Assembly: GCF_900460215.1 (NCBI RefSeq)
Contig: NZ_UHIA01000004.1
Coordinates: forward strand, 690,001 to 754,000
DNA length: 64,000 nt
Reading direction: 5' to 3'
DNA from: Suttonella indologenes
GTDB lineage: Bacteria; Pseudomonadota; Gammaproteobacteria; Cardiobacteriales; Cardiobacteriaceae
Positions 33,297-42,467 of this stretch are shown here, one piece after another. The position numbers were made by a program, and so were the translations under genes. Numbering within the stretch: position 1 is the first letter of the stretch; each line of letters starts with the position of its first letter. Under the pieces are notes generated by a model. It had not been told where the DNA came from. It made no database searches and saw only the letters and a program-made list of their open reading frames with translations.

Positions 33297-33635
33297 CTAG
33301 ATGGCGTCTTCGTCCATTTCTCCGGTGCGGATGCGGATAACGCGGCTGAGCGGTGTAACAAAGATTTTGCCGTCGCCGATTTTTCCGGAATTCGCCGCTT
33401 GGCGGATGGTTTGTATGACTTCTTCGCAGGCTTCTTCGCTGACGGCGATTTCCAGTTTTAATTTGGGCAGGAAGTCCACGATGTATTCCGCGCCGCGATA
33501 GAGTTCGGTATGTCCTCTTTGGCGCCCAAAGCCTTTGACTTCGGTTACGGTGATGCCATGCACGCCGATTTCGGAAAGGGCTTCGCGCACGTCGTCGAGT
33601 TTAAAGGGTTTGATGATGGCGGTAATCATGTACAT
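33297..33635 (-). CDS. glnB: Nitrogen regulatory protein P-II
   Basis: 112-residue trimeric signal protein sensing 2-oxoglutarate, ATP/ADP and, by uridylylation, glutamine. MYMITAIIKPFKLDDVREALS, T-loop with the uridylylated Tyr in YRGAEYIVDFLPK, and B/C-loop KIGDGKIFVTPLSRVIRIRTGE. GlnB versus GlnK cannot be decided by sequence alone; there is no amtB next door, so GlnB is preferred. It follows pyrB by 10 nt on the same strand, so nitrogen signalling may be co-expressed with pyrimidine synthesis. Confidence 0.92.
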   Translation of the reverse strand: MYMITAIIKPFKLDDVREALSEIGVHGITVTEVKGFGRQRGHTELYRGAEYIVDFLPKLKLEIAVSEEACEEVIQTIRQAANSGKIGDGKIFVTPLSRVIRIRTGEMDEDAI

Positions 33636-33645
33636 GGCTTTGTCC

Positions 33646-34692
33646 TTAGTCGAAGGTGTAAAAATCGGCGTCGTGGTCGGAGAGTCTTGCCGGGCGGTAG
33701 AGCGTGAGCGGTGCGAAGTGTGCTTCTAATCTGTCCGCCACGCCGAGGATGGCGGCGAAAATCGCCATGCGCATGATAACGCCGTTGTCCGCTTGGCGGA
33801 AGATGGCAAGTTGCGGCAGGCGGTCGAGGTCGGTGGCTAAATCAAATGCGCCTTCGCGGCTGTCGCGCGGCAGGGGGTGCATGATGACGGTGTCGGGCTG
33901 GGCGTGTCGAGTGATGGCGGCGGCATTAATGCGGAATTGTTCGCCGTATCCTTCCATTTCTTCGCCGCCTTGTATGCGTTCGCGCTGTATGCGGGTGGCG
34001 TAGATAACGTCGCTATGCGGCAGTCCTGCTGCCAAGCTGTCGCATTCGCTTACTTCATGTCCGCGCGTTTTCAGCAGAGCGATTAAGGATGCCGGTGCGC
34101 GCAGATTATCCGGCGCGATAAAGCGGAATTTGATGTTGTTAAACAGAGAAAGCAGTTTGCAGAGCGAATGGATGGTGCGTCCGTGTTTTAAATCGCCGAC
34201 CATGGCGATGCTCATGCCGTCTATGCTTTTGTCCAGCCGTTCGAATTCTTTGCTGATGCTGTAGTAGTCCAGTAGGGCTTGTGAGGGATGTTCGCCGGCG
34301 CCGTCGCCGGCATTGATAACCGGTACATTGATTGGGGCGGCAAATTGCGCGACCGATCCTTCTTCGGGGTGGCGCATGGCGATGATATCGGCATAGCCGG
34401 CGATGACGCGGGCGGTGTCTTCTAGGGATTCGCCTTTGGAGAGCGAAGAGAAGGTAAAGCCCGTGGTATCGACGACGGCGCCGCCCAGACGGGCGAAGGC
34501 GGTGTGGAAACTCATGCGGGTGCGGGTACTGGCTTCAAAGAAGAGATTGGCAAGCACCGCGCCTTGCAGCACGTCGCAGCGCATTTGGCGTTTGGCGACG
34601 GGTTCGAGGCGTTTGGCAATTGCCAGCAATTCTTCGAGTTCTGCGCGGTTGAGGCTGTCGATGGACAGCAGATGGCGACCGATAAGCGACAT
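33646..34692 (-). CDS. pyrB: Aspartate carbamoyltransferase catalytic chain
   Basis: Condenses carbamoyl phosphate and aspartate in pyrimidine synthesis. 348 residues; carbamoyl-phosphate site FFEASTRTRMSFH, GDLKHGRTIHSL, HPLPRDSREG and DNGVIMRMAIF. Longer than E. coli PyrB (311) through a C-terminal extension. No pyrI or pyrC-like dihydroorotase follows; P-II is next instead. Confidence 0.94.
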   Translation of the reverse strand: MSLIGRHLLSIDSLNRAELEELLAIAKRLEPVAKRQMRCDVLQGAVLANLFFEASTRTRMSFHTAFARLGGAVVDTTGFTFSSLSKGESLEDTARVIAGYADIIAMRHPEEGSVAQFAAPINVPVINAGDGAGEHPSQALLDYYSISKEFERLDKSIDGMSIAMVGDLKHGRTIHSLCKLLSLFNNIKFRFIAPDNLRAPASLIALLKTRGHEVSECDSLAAGLPHSDVIYATRIQRERIQGGEEMEGYGEQFRINAAAITRHAQPDTVIMHPLPRDSREGAFDLATDLDRLPQLAIFRQADNGVIMRMAIFAAILGVADRLEAHFAPLTLYRPARLSDHDADFYTFD

Positions 34693-34754
34693 GGGGAGGC
34701 TCCTGTGTGAATTCTGCGCTATTATGCCATTTTTATTTGAATGTTGAGCGTGTG

Positions 34755-35198
34755 ATGATTGGATTGGTGCAGCGTGTGTGGCAGGCTTCCGTGACGGTTG
34801 ATGGGCGGGAAATTGCCGCTATCGGGCAGGGAATATTGGTTTTGGTCGGCATAGAAAAGCAGGATAGCTGGGCGCAGGCGGAAAAATTGGCGCAGAAAGT
34901 GCTTAATTATCGATTGTTTAGCGACAGCGAGGGCAAAATGAATTTGAATGTGGGGCAGATTGGCGGCGAAGTGCTGCTGGTATCGCAATTTACTTTGGCG
35001 GCGAATACGAGCAAGGGCAATCGCGCCGGCTTTGACCCTGCCATGGCGCCGACATTGGCGGAACCGTTGTTTGCGCGTTTTTGCGATTATGTGTGCAGTC
35101 TGCATCCTGCCACGCAAATGGGACAATTCGGTGCGGATATGCAGGTGGCATTAATCAATGACGGTCCGGTGACTTTTTCTTTGCAGGTGTCGCCATGA
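34755..35198 (+). CDS. dtd: D-aminoacyl-tRNA deacylase
   Basis: Removes D-amino acids from mischarged tRNAs. 147 residues from the ATG at 34755, starting MIGLVQRVWQASVTVDGR. DTD signatures SQFTLAANTSKGNRAGF and the Gly-cisPro loop NDGPVTFSLQV. Overlaps the maf gene by 4 nt. Confidence 0.96.
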   Translation: MIGLVQRVWQASVTVDGREIAAIGQGILVLVGIEKQDSWAQAEKLAQKVLNYRLFSDSEGKMNLNVGQIGGEVLLVSQFTLAANTSKGNRAGFDPAMAPTLAEPLFARFCDYVCSLHPATQMGQFGADMQVALINDGPVTFSLQVSP

Positions 35199-35770
35199 GC
35201 ATTATCTTAGCTTCCGCCTCGCCGCGGCGCAGTGCCTTACTGCGGCAGGTCGGCATTGCGCATCGCATTGTCGTCGCCGATATTGACGAGAGCCCCTTGC
35301 CGCAAGAAAGCCCTTTGCAAACGGTAGCGCGTCTGGCGCAGGAAAAAGCGACGGCGATAGCGCGTCAATATCCCGAACAATGGGTCTTGGCGGCGGATAC
35401 CATCGGTATTTTGGAAGGACAATTGCTGGGCAAACCGCGTGATGCGGCGCAGGCGCTTGCCATGCTGAGCGCTATGAACGGACGCATGCACGAAGTCGCT
35501 ACCGCCGTAACAATACAAAAAGGCGCGCAATGCTTGAGCGAAACCCATATCGCACGCGTTTATATGCGCCATTCCTCCGCCGCCTTATTGCAAGCCTATG
35601 TGGACGGCGGCGAAGGCGCGGACAAGGCGGGAGCCTATGCGATTCAAGGACAGGGCGCGGTATTGGTGGAGAAAATCGAGGGCGATTTTTATACCGTGGT
35701 CGGTTTGCCGATTGCCGCGGTTTGTGCCACACTGCACACCTTTGGCATTATGCCCTTCGCCCGCCCATAA
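35195..35770 (+). CDS. maf: Maf/YceF-family nucleotide pyrophosphatase
   Basis: House-cleaning NTP pyrophosphatase acting on modified or non-canonical pyrimidine nucleotides. 191 residues: SIILASASPRRSALLRQVG, WVLAADTIGILEG, and GKPRDAAQALAML. The sub-family (YhdE- or YceF-type) is not decided. It is upstream of rng in the same order seen in other proteobacteria, where maf and rng are neighbours. Confidence 0.92.
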   Translation: MSIILASASPRRSALLRQVGIAHRIVVADIDESPLPQESPLQTVARLAQEKATAIARQYPEQWVLAADTIGILEGQLLGKPRDAAQALAMLSAMNGRMHEVATAVTIQKGAQCLSETHIARVYMRHSSAALLQAYVDGGEGADKAGAYAIQGQGAVLVEKIEGDFYTVVGLPIAAVCATLHTFGIMPFARP

Positions 35771-35779
35771 GGATTTTGC

Positions 35780-37273
35780 ATGAACTCGCTGATTCCCATC
35801 ACTTTACCGCCGCCACCGCCTGATGTAAGCGTGGAAATTCTCATCAATCATACCGCTTATGAAACGCGCGTAGCGATTATGGAAGACGGCGTATTGCAGG
35901 ACGTGATGGTGGAGCGCGAGCGGCGGCGCGGCATCGTGGGCAATATTTACAAAGGCAAAGTGCAGCGCGTTTTGCCGGGCATGGATGCGGCATTTATCGA
36001 TATCGGCATGGAACGCGCCGGCTTTTTGCATATGAAAAACATCGTGCGCAACGGCGCGCAAGCCGAAGCGCAGCGGATTAGCGATTTGCTCTATGAAGGG
36101 CAAAGTCTGCTGGTGCAAGTGCTGAAAGACCCTATCGGCACCAAAGGGGCGCGTTTGACCACCGAAATATCCATTCCCTCGCGCTTTTTAGTCTATCTGC
36201 CCAATGCCGATGATATCGGCGTCTCGATTAAAATCGCCTCTAAAGCACAGCGGCAGAACCTGCGCGATTTAATGCTGGGCTTTCATCAGGGGCAGCAGGG
36301 CGGATTTATCGTGCGTACCGCCATCGAAAGCGCCGATATCTGGGCAATGCGCGCCGATATGCAATATCTGCACCGCGTCTGGGAAGCGATTTTATACACT
36401 TACCGCAATGCCAAATCCGGCGCGTTGATTTACGGCGATTTGCCTTTGTATCAAAAAGTGCTGCGCGATTATGTGTCGCCGAACGTTATCCGCGTAACCG
36501 TTGACGATGCCATTGCTTATAGCCATATGGCGCAATTTGCCGGCAATTTCCTCGTGGAAATGGCGGATCGCCTGAATTTTTACGACAGCGACCGCAGCCT
36601 CTTTGAACGCTACGGCATTGAAGAAGAAATCGAAAAATCCCTAGACCGCCATGTCGCCCTCAAATCGGGCGGCTATCTGATTATCGACCAAACCGAAGCC
36701 ATGACCACCATTGATGTGAACACCGGCGGCTTTGTCGGCAAACTCTCGCAGGAAGACACCATCTACAAAACCAATCTTGAGGCGGCGAAAGCTATTGCGC
36801 GCCAACTGCGCCTGCGCAATCTCGGCGGCATTATCATGATTGATTTCATCGACATGAACGACAGTCAGCATCAGCAAGGCGTGATGGAAGCCTTGCTTTC
36901 CGCACTGGGCAAAGACAAAAGCAAATACACCATCAGCCCCATCTCGCCGCTGGGCATCATCGAAATGACGCGCAAACGCACGCGCGAAAGCCTGCGCCAA
37001 GTTATGTGCGAACCCTGCCCGAGTTGCGGCGGACGCGGCTATGTGAAAACCATCGAAACCCAAGTCTATGAACTCTTTCGCGATTTGATGCGGGAAGTGC
37101 GCGAATACGCGCCCAAACAGCTGACCGTCATTGCCGCCCCCGCCTTTATCGACTTTATCCGCGAAGAAGAGTCGTTGACTTTCTCGGATTTGCAAATCCT
37201 GCTCAAAACCCCAATCCGCCTGCAAAGCGATCCCAGTTACGGCAAAGGACAGTACGATATTGCGGTGTCTTAG
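35780..37273 (+). CDS. rng: Ribonuclease G
   Basis: Endoribonuclease maturing the 16S rRNA 5' end and degrading some mRNAs. 497 residues (E. coli 489). S1 domain GNIYKGKVQRVLPGMDAAFIDIG with insertion, catalytic DNase I-like domain with DVNTGGF and IIMIDFIDM, and the Zn-link cysteines in CEPCPSCGGRG. It lacks the RNase E C-terminal scaffold. Last gene of dtd-maf-rng. Confidence 0.96.
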   Translation: MNSLIPITLPPPPPDVSVEILINHTAYETRVAIMEDGVLQDVMVERERRRGIVGNIYKGKVQRVLPGMDAAFIDIGMERAGFLHMKNIVRNGAQAEAQRISDLLYEGQSLLVQVLKDPIGTKGARLTTEISIPSRFLVYLPNADDIGVSIKIASKAQRQNLRDLMLGFHQGQQGGFIVRTAIESADIWAMRADMQYLHRVWEAILYTYRNAKSGALIYGDLPLYQKVLRDYVSPNVIRVTVDDAIAYSHMAQFAGNFLVEMADRLNFYDSDRSLFERYGIEEEIEKSLDRHVALKSGGYLIIDQTEAMTTIDVNTGGFVGKLSQEDTIYKTNLEAAKAIARQLRLRNLGGIIMIDFIDMNDSQHQQGVMEALLSALGKDKSKYTISPISPLGIIEMTRKRTRESLRQVMCEPCPSCGGRGYVKTIETQVYELFRDLMREVREYAPKQLTVIAAPAFIDFIREEESLTFSDLQILLKTPIRLQSDPSYGKGQYDIAVS

Positions 37274-37278
37274 AGGGC

Positions 37279-37335
37279 TATAGTCGAAGAAGTGGGATTT
37301 ATATAGTCAATTAATTTTGTTGTGGATTGGCTATA
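37279..37335. repeat. Degenerate MITE ends
   Basis: TATAGTCGAAGAAGTG (family A end) is followed 23 nt later by TATAGTCAATTAA (family C-like end), closing with GGATTGGCTATA. There is no intact core, so this is a remnant of nested elements after rng. Confidence 0.65.
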
Positions 37336-37357
37336 TTATCCAAGATTTTTATTTTTT

Positions 37358-38434
37358 TCAGAGCTTTGATGCCGTGATGTTGCCTTGCTCGATGTGAAAG
37401 CGGACGGCGTCCATGTCTTGGCTGTCCGCATCGCTTTCTATGGCGGTGATGAAGAGTTGCGAGCCGCTGTTGAGCAGGAAGTTGATGAGGAGTTGGCGGC
37501 GTGTGCGGTCGAGTTCGGCGGCGATGTCGTCCACGAGAATGACGGGTTGTTTGCCGCTTTTTTCCGCGATGAGTTGGGTTTGCGCCAAGATGAGGGCGCA
37601 GATGAGGGTTTTTTGCTGTCCGCGCGAGAAGTGGTGGGCGGCGTCTTGGTCTTTAGTGGTGGCGATACGCCATTCGGCGCGATGGATGCCGTCGCGGGTG
37701 TGTTTGAGTTGGCGGTCGCGTTCAAGGTGGGCGTTGAGGAGTTCGGCAAGCGGGCGTTCTGCCGCCCAGCCGCGATAGTAGCGGATGTGCAGGGTTTCCA
37801 GTCCGCCGAGTTCGGCGTGGTAGTGGTTGAGTGTTTTTTCTAAGTCGGTGAGGTAGTCTTGTCTGAGGCGGTCTATCCATTCGCCGTAGTCGGCGAGTTG
37901 TTGATGCCAAGGGGCGATGTATTCGTCCGCCCATTGTTGGCGCAGGGCGGCGTTGCGGTTTTTAAGGGCGTATTGGTAGTGCTGCCAAGCCTTGAGGAAG
38001 TTGCTGTCGTGGTAGAAGAGTCCGTAGTCGGTAAAGCGGCGGCGGTGTTCGGGTCCTTGGTCGATGAGGGCGAAGTGGTCGCTGTTGATGATTTGAATGG
38101 GGACGAGTTGGGCGAGTTCGCTGAGGCTGCGCAGGTTTTCGCCGTCAAGGCGCAGGAGGTAGTCGCGGCTGTGGCGTTCTATGCCGAGCAGGTGGCTGCG
38201 GCTGTGGCTGTGCAATTCGGCGATAAGGCGGAAGTAGTGTTGTCCGTGGCTGATGATGTGGCGAGTTTGGCTTTCGCGGAAGGATTTGCCGCGTCCGAGC
38301 ATGTAGAGAGCTTCCAATAGGGCGGTTTTGCCGCTGCCGTTGGCACCGTGTATGAGGTTGAGTTGCGGATGAAAGCGGAGTTCGAATGTTTGCAGGTTGC
38401 GAAATTGTTCGCCGCGTAATGAGCTGATGTGCAT
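37358..38434 (-). CDS. recF: DNA replication/repair protein RecF
   Basis: SMC-like ATPase loading RecA at gaps with RecO/RecR. 358 residues from the ATG at 38434, which overlaps the comM stop (TAATG) and gives MHISSLRGEQFRNLQTFEL. Walker A IHGANGSGKTALLEAL, signature FSRGQQKTLICAL and Walker B VILVDDIAAELD. Unlike in most bacteria it is not next to dnaN/gyrB; gyrB lies 12 kb away. Confidence 0.95.
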   Translation of the reverse strand: MHISSLRGEQFRNLQTFELRFHPQLNLIHGANGSGKTALLEALYMLGRGKSFRESQTRHIISHGQHYFRLIAELHSHSRSHLLGIERHSRDYLLRLDGENLRSLSELAQLVPIQIINSDHFALIDQGPEHRRRFTDYGLFYHDSNFLKAWQHYQYALKNRNAALRQQWADEYIAPWHQQLADYGEWIDRLRQDYLTDLEKTLNHYHAELGGLETLHIRYYRGWAAERPLAELLNAHLERDRQLKHTRDGIHRAEWRIATTKDQDAAHHFSRGQQKTLICALILAQTQLIAEKSGKQPVILVDDIAAELDRTRRQLLINFLLNSGSQLFITAIESDADSQDMDAVRFHIEQGNITASKL

Positions 38435-39930
38435 TAGCGGCTGTTCCAAGTGCGGTATTGCAGGGCTTCTGCGGCATGTGTGCTGTTGATGAGGGGGCTG
38501 GCGGCAAGGTCGGCGATGGTACGGGCAACTTTGAGCAGACGGTGGTAGCTACGCATGGAGAGTTGCATTTTTTCGGCGGCGCGATCGAGCAGTTGATAGA
38601 CGGCGGCTTCGGCGCAGAGGTGTTGCTCGAGGGCTTGTCCGCTGAGTAGGGCATTGGGGCAGCCTTGTCTGTCGAGGGCGATGCGGCGCGCGGCGGCGGC
38701 TTGTTCACGCAGTTCGGCGCTGTTTTGCTGTGCATGGTGCTGTTGGCGTAGTTGCTGCGGACTGAGGCGGGCGATGGTCAGGTGCAGGTCGATGCGATCA
38801 AGCAGAGGGCCGCTGATTTTTTGCCGGTAGCGGGCGATTTGGTCGGGGGTGTCGCTGCAATGGCGCTGCGGGTCGCCGTAGTAGCCGCAGGGGCAGGGGT
38901 TCATGGCGGCGATGAGTTGAAAGCGTGCGGGAAAATCGCTTTTCATGGCGGCGCGTGAGATGCTGATGTGTCCGTTTTCCAGAGGTTCGCGCAGCATTTC
39001 GAGGACGCGGCGGTCAAATTCGGGCAGTTCGTCTAAAAACAGTACGCCGTGGTGGGCGAGCGAGATTTCGCCGGGTTTGGGAACGCTACCGCCGCCGACT
39101 AATGCCGCCGCAGAGCTGCTGTGGTGCGGGGCGCGGTAGGGGCGTTGCCGCCAATTTTGGGCTTGGAAGCCTTGCGGGCTGATCGATTGGATGGCGGCGC
39201 TTTCAATGGCTTCCGTTTGGGTCATGGGCGGCAGTATGCCGGCGAAGCGTTGTGCGAGCATAGATTTGCCGGTGCCGGGCGGCCCGCTCATCAAGACGTG
39301 ATGTGCGCCGGCAGCAGCGATGAGCAGGGCGCGTTTGGCTTCCTGTTGTCCGATGACGTCGGCAAAATCAGGGTAATGCGGTGCTTGCGGCGCAATCTGC
39401 GGCGTGCTTTGCCAGTCTTGCCGCGCCGATAAGACGGCGGCGATTTCCGCCAGATTGTGGGCGCTGGCGAGATTGTGTTCTGCGACTAAGGCGGCTTCCG
39501 CCGCATTACTTGGGGCGACGACGATGCGGCGTTGGGCTTGTTTTGCCGCCAATGCGCAGGACAAGATACCCTGTACATGGCGGAGTTCGCCCGATAGCGC
39601 CAGTTCGCCGTGCCATTCGTAGTCAGTTAAGGCGGCGGCGGGGATTTGTCCCGAGGCGGCAAGAATGCCTAGAGCGATGGCAAGATCGTAGCGCGAGCCG
39701 TCTTTGGGAAGGTCGGCAGGGGCGAGGTTGATGGTGATGTGTTTTTGCGGAAATTCAAAGCCGCTGTTGAGTATTGCGGCGCGGACGCGGTCTTTGCTTT
39801 CTTTGACGGCTTTTTCGGGCAGTCCGACTAGGGTCAGCGCCGGCAAACCCGACGCCAGATGTACTTCTACGCGCACCAAGGGAGCATTCAAGCTCAAGGG
39901 GGCGCGCGAGAAGACGGTGGCGAGACTCAT
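38434..39930 (-). CDS. comM: ComM/YifB AAA+ helicase for natural transformation
   Basis: Hexameric branch-migration helicase that extends integration of incoming single-stranded DNA. 498 residues: N-terminal ChlI-like domain (APLVRVEVHLASGLPALTLVGLPEKAVKES), Walker A SGPPGTGKSMLAQRF, VLFLDELPEFDRRVLE, and the C-terminal domain ending TWNSR. Zinc-type cysteines in NPCPCGYYGDPQRHC. Its presence suits a competent species, in line with the foreign island in this window. Confidence 0.95.
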   Translation of the reverse strand: MSLATVFSRAPLSLNAPLVRVEVHLASGLPALTLVGLPEKAVKESKDRVRAAILNSGFEFPQKHITINLAPADLPKDGSRYDLAIALGILAASGQIPAAALTDYEWHGELALSGELRHVQGILSCALAAKQAQRRIVVAPSNAAEAALVAEHNLASAHNLAEIAAVLSARQDWQSTPQIAPQAPHYPDFADVIGQQEAKRALLIAAAGAHHVLMSGPPGTGKSMLAQRFAGILPPMTQTEAIESAAIQSISPQGFQAQNWRQRPYRAPHHSSSAAALVGGGSVPKPGEISLAHHGVLFLDELPEFDRRVLEMLREPLENGHISISRAAMKSDFPARFQLIAAMNPCPCGYYGDPQRHCSDTPDQIARYRQKISGPLLDRIDLHLTIARLSPQQLRQQHHAQQNSAELREQAAAARRIALDRQGCPNALLSGQALEQHLCAEAAVYQLLDRAAEKMQLSMRSYHRLLKVARTIADLAASPLINSTHAAEALQYRTWNSR

Positions 39931-39945
39931 GCGGCTTTGATTCCT

Positions 39946-40956
39946 TTAGGCGAGCGGACGGATGCCGACGGCATGGCGGATTTGCGCCAAAAAGGCGCGG
40001 CTTTCCCGACGCGCTTTTTCTGCGCCTGCTTGCAGAACGGCTTCGATTTTTGCCGGCTCTGCCATGAGGGAGTGATAGATTTCGCGCGGGGTACTGAGTT
40101 CGGTATTGATGCGTTCAAAGAGCATTTGTTTGGCATCGCCCCAGCTGATGCCTTCGGCATAGTGTCGGCGCATGGCTGCGATTTCTTCGGCGCCGGCAAA
40201 GGCGCGGTAAATGTCGAAGATAGCGGAGTCGTCGGGGTTTTTCGGCTCGCCGGGGGCTTGGGAGTTGGTAACGATTTTCATGATTTGTTTGCGCAGGGCT
40301 TTTTCCGGCTCAAAGAGGGCGATGGTGTTGCCATAGCTTTTGCTCATTTTGCGTCCGTCCGTGCCGGTGAGCAGGGCGACGTTGTCATCGACGACGGCTT
40401 CGGGCATGACGAATAGGTTTTCATAGCGGTGGTTGAAACGCGCGGCAATATCACGAGCCATTTCAAGATGTTGTATTTGGTCGCGCCCTACGGGTACATG
40501 AGTGGCGTTAAACATCAGAATATCCGCCGCCATGAGAACGGGGTAGCAGAACAGTCCCATAGAGATGCCGTGGTCGGGGTCGGCATTATTATCGGCGTTG
40601 TTGGCATCTACCGCCGCTTTATAGGCATGGGCGCGGTTCATCAGCCCTTTGGCGCAGACGCAGTTGAATATCCAATTGAGTTCCGTGATTTCGGGGATGT
40701 CCGATTGGCGGTACAGGGTTACTTTTTCAGGGTCTAAACCGCAGGCAAGCCATGTGGCGGCAATGGCAAGGGAGGATTGATGCACGGTTTCGGGGTCGTG
40801 GCATTTAATCAGGGCGTGCAAATCGGCTAAAAATAAAAAGGATTCGCCTTGGGCTTGCCGGTTGGCGGCGGCAATCGCGGGGCGGATAGCGCCTACATAA
40901 TTGCCTAAATGCGGTATGCCGGTGGTGTTGATGCCTGTAAGAACGCGTTTTTTCAT
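39946..40956 (-). CDS. trpS: Tryptophanyl-tRNA synthetase
   Basis: 336-residue class I synthetase. HIGH-like GIPHLGNYVGAIRP near residue 13 and KMSKSYGN. GIPHLGNY plus DPEKVTLYRQSD place it with the trpS form common in gammaproteobacteria of this length. First gene of a trpS-comM-recF transcript, 15 nt before comM. Confidence 0.95.
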   Translation of the reverse strand: MKKRVLTGINTTGIPHLGNYVGAIRPAIAAANRQAQGESFLFLADLHALIKCHDPETVHQSSLAIAATWLACGLDPEKVTLYRQSDIPEITELNWIFNCVCAKGLMNRAHAYKAAVDANNADNNADPDHGISMGLFCYPVLMAADILMFNATHVPVGRDQIQHLEMARDIAARFNHRYENLFVMPEAVVDDNVALLTGTDGRKMSKSYGNTIALFEPEKALRKQIMKIVTNSQAPGEPKNPDDSAIFDIYRAFAGAEEIAAMRRHYAEGISWGDAKQMLFERINTELSTPREIYHSLMAEPAKIEAVLQAGAEKARRESRAFLAQIRHAVGIRPLA

Positions 40957-41016
40957 GGTTTTCCTTTATATGCTGACAGGTATGGGAAAGGTTTCATGCC
41001 AAGGGGTATCAATAGA

Positions 41017-41040
41017 TTTGCCGCCGATGTCGGCGGCAAA
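41017..41040 (-). terminator. Hairpin after rhlB
   Basis: 9-bp perfect stem TTTGCCGCC/GGCGGCAAA, loop GATGTC, 13 nt beyond the rhlB stop. No U-tract follows, so it may be an RNA-stabilising hairpin or a rho-dependent end. Confidence 0.45.
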
Positions 41041-41052
41041 TGCGTCTAGGGT

Positions 41053-42366
41053 TTAAGATGAGGCTTGTCCGTCTTGCGCGGGGCGTCTGCGGCGGTTGGG
41101 ATTGCTGCTGCGATGGCGCTGATTGCCGTTTTGCGGGCGGTTGCGCTGCTGACGTTGTTTGCGTTCGTCGCGCAGGGCTTGCAGGTCTTCTTCCGCAGGG
41201 GGAACGACGTCGGCAAGCAGTTCGTCATGCAATGTGGCGACTTCGATTTTCTGCCCGATGTAATGTTCGATTTCCGGCAGGGAATAGACGTATTCTTCGC
41301 AGGCAAAGCTGATGGCGGTACCTGATGCACCGGCACGTGCGGTGCGCCCGATGCGGTGCACGTAATCTTCCGCCACTTGCGGCAGGTCGTAATTAAATAC
41401 ATGCGTAACTCCCGACACATGGATACCGCGCGCGGCAACGTCGGTGGCGACGACGATGTTCACTTTGCCTTCTTGGAAGTCTTTAATCACTTGTTCGCGT
41501 TTTTTCTGCGCCAAATCGCCCGAGAGGGCAGCATTGGGATAGCCGTTGCTGCTAAGTACCAAACTGAGGCGTTCCAAATCGCGTTTGGTGTTGAGGAAAA
41601 TCATGCTGCGTTCCGGTTTTTCCGCTACCAATAAGCCGAGTAGCAGGGGCGTTTTTTCATGGCTGGCGGTATGGTAGAGCGATTGTCGGATATTATCGGC
41701 GGTGGTTTGCTCGCTTTCCACGCTCAAATTTTGCGGCGCATTAAAATATTCATAAGCCAATTCCTGCACTTTCTGCGCCATGGTGGCGGAAAACAGGAGG
41801 TTCAGACGCTCGTCGGCAGGCGGCATTTGGCGCAGCAGAAAGCGCACGTCGTCGATAAAGCCGAGGTCGAACATGCGGTCGGCTTCATCCAATACGCAGA
41901 CTTCGATGTTTTTCAGGCGGAATACCCGCTGTTTGTAAAGGTCGATAATCCGCCCCGGCGTGCCGATGATGATGTCGATATTCGCCGCTTCAAATAGGGC
42001 TTTTTGATGCTCGATGGAGGTGCCGCCGTAGATGGCGAGGCTGGTCAAGCCGGTATAGCGTCCGAGTTGGTCGAGGTCTTTTTTGATTTGAATCGCAAGT
42101 TCGCGCGTCGGCGCCAGCACAATTGCCCACGGGCCTTTGGCTTTGGGATGAACGGGGTTGCTGAGGAGATAATTGAGTAAGGAAATCAGAAATGCAGCGG
42201 TTTTGCCTGTGCCGGTTTGGGCAATGCCCATGACGTCGTAGCCTTTTAGCGTAAGCGGCAGGGTTTTTTCTTGGATGGGGGTGGGGCGGCTGAATCCGCA
42301 GTCTTCAATGGCGGCTTGAATGGCGGGATCTAGGGCGAAATCGGCAAAGCTGAGATGTTCTGACAT
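41053..42366 (-). CDS. rhlB: DEAD-box RNA helicase RhlB
   Basis: 437 residues from the ATG at 42366 (MSEHLSFADFALDPAIQAAI). Motifs: Q motif RPTPIQEKTLPLTL, AQTGTGKTAAF, PTRELAIQ, DEADRMFDLGF, SATMAQKV, ARGIHVSGV and HRIGRTARAGASG, followed by SFACEEYVYSLPEIEHYIG, which is the RhlB-type helix. In E. coli RhlB is the helicase of the RNA degradosome bound to RNase E. The basic, Asn/Arg-rich tail (about 395-437) is probably disordered and RNA-binding. Confidence 0.92.
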   Translation of the reverse strand: MSEHLSFADFALDPAIQAAIEDCGFSRPTPIQEKTLPLTLKGYDVMGIAQTGTGKTAAFLISLLNYLLSNPVHPKAKGPWAIVLAPTRELAIQIKKDLDQLGRYTGLTSLAIYGGTSIEHQKALFEAANIDIIIGTPGRIIDLYKQRVFRLKNIEVCVLDEADRMFDLGFIDDVRFLLRQMPPADERLNLLFSATMAQKVQELAYEYFNAPQNLSVESEQTTADNIRQSLYHTASHEKTPLLLGLLVAEKPERSMIFLNTKRDLERLSLVLSSNGYPNAALSGDLAQKKREQVIKDFQEGKVNIVVATDVAARGIHVSGVTHVFNYDLPQVAEDYVHRIGRTARAGASGTAISFACEEYVYSLPEIEHYIGQKIEVATLHDELLADVVPPAEEDLQALRDERKQRQQRNRPQNGNQRHRSSNPNRRRRPAQDGQASS

Positions 42367-42467
42367 AGGTTGTTTAAGTAATGAATTGTGAAAGCAGGGA
42401 TTATAGCATTGTGGGCGCGTATGCCATAGCAAAAAGCCAAGCATGGCGCCCAAAGGGAAGTGTCGGA

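Noticed and set aside
38145..38735. Long minus-strand frame rich in Pro/Ser/Thr
   Set aside because: Overlaps comM and recF in another frame; composition is that of a shadow frame over GC-rich coding DNA.
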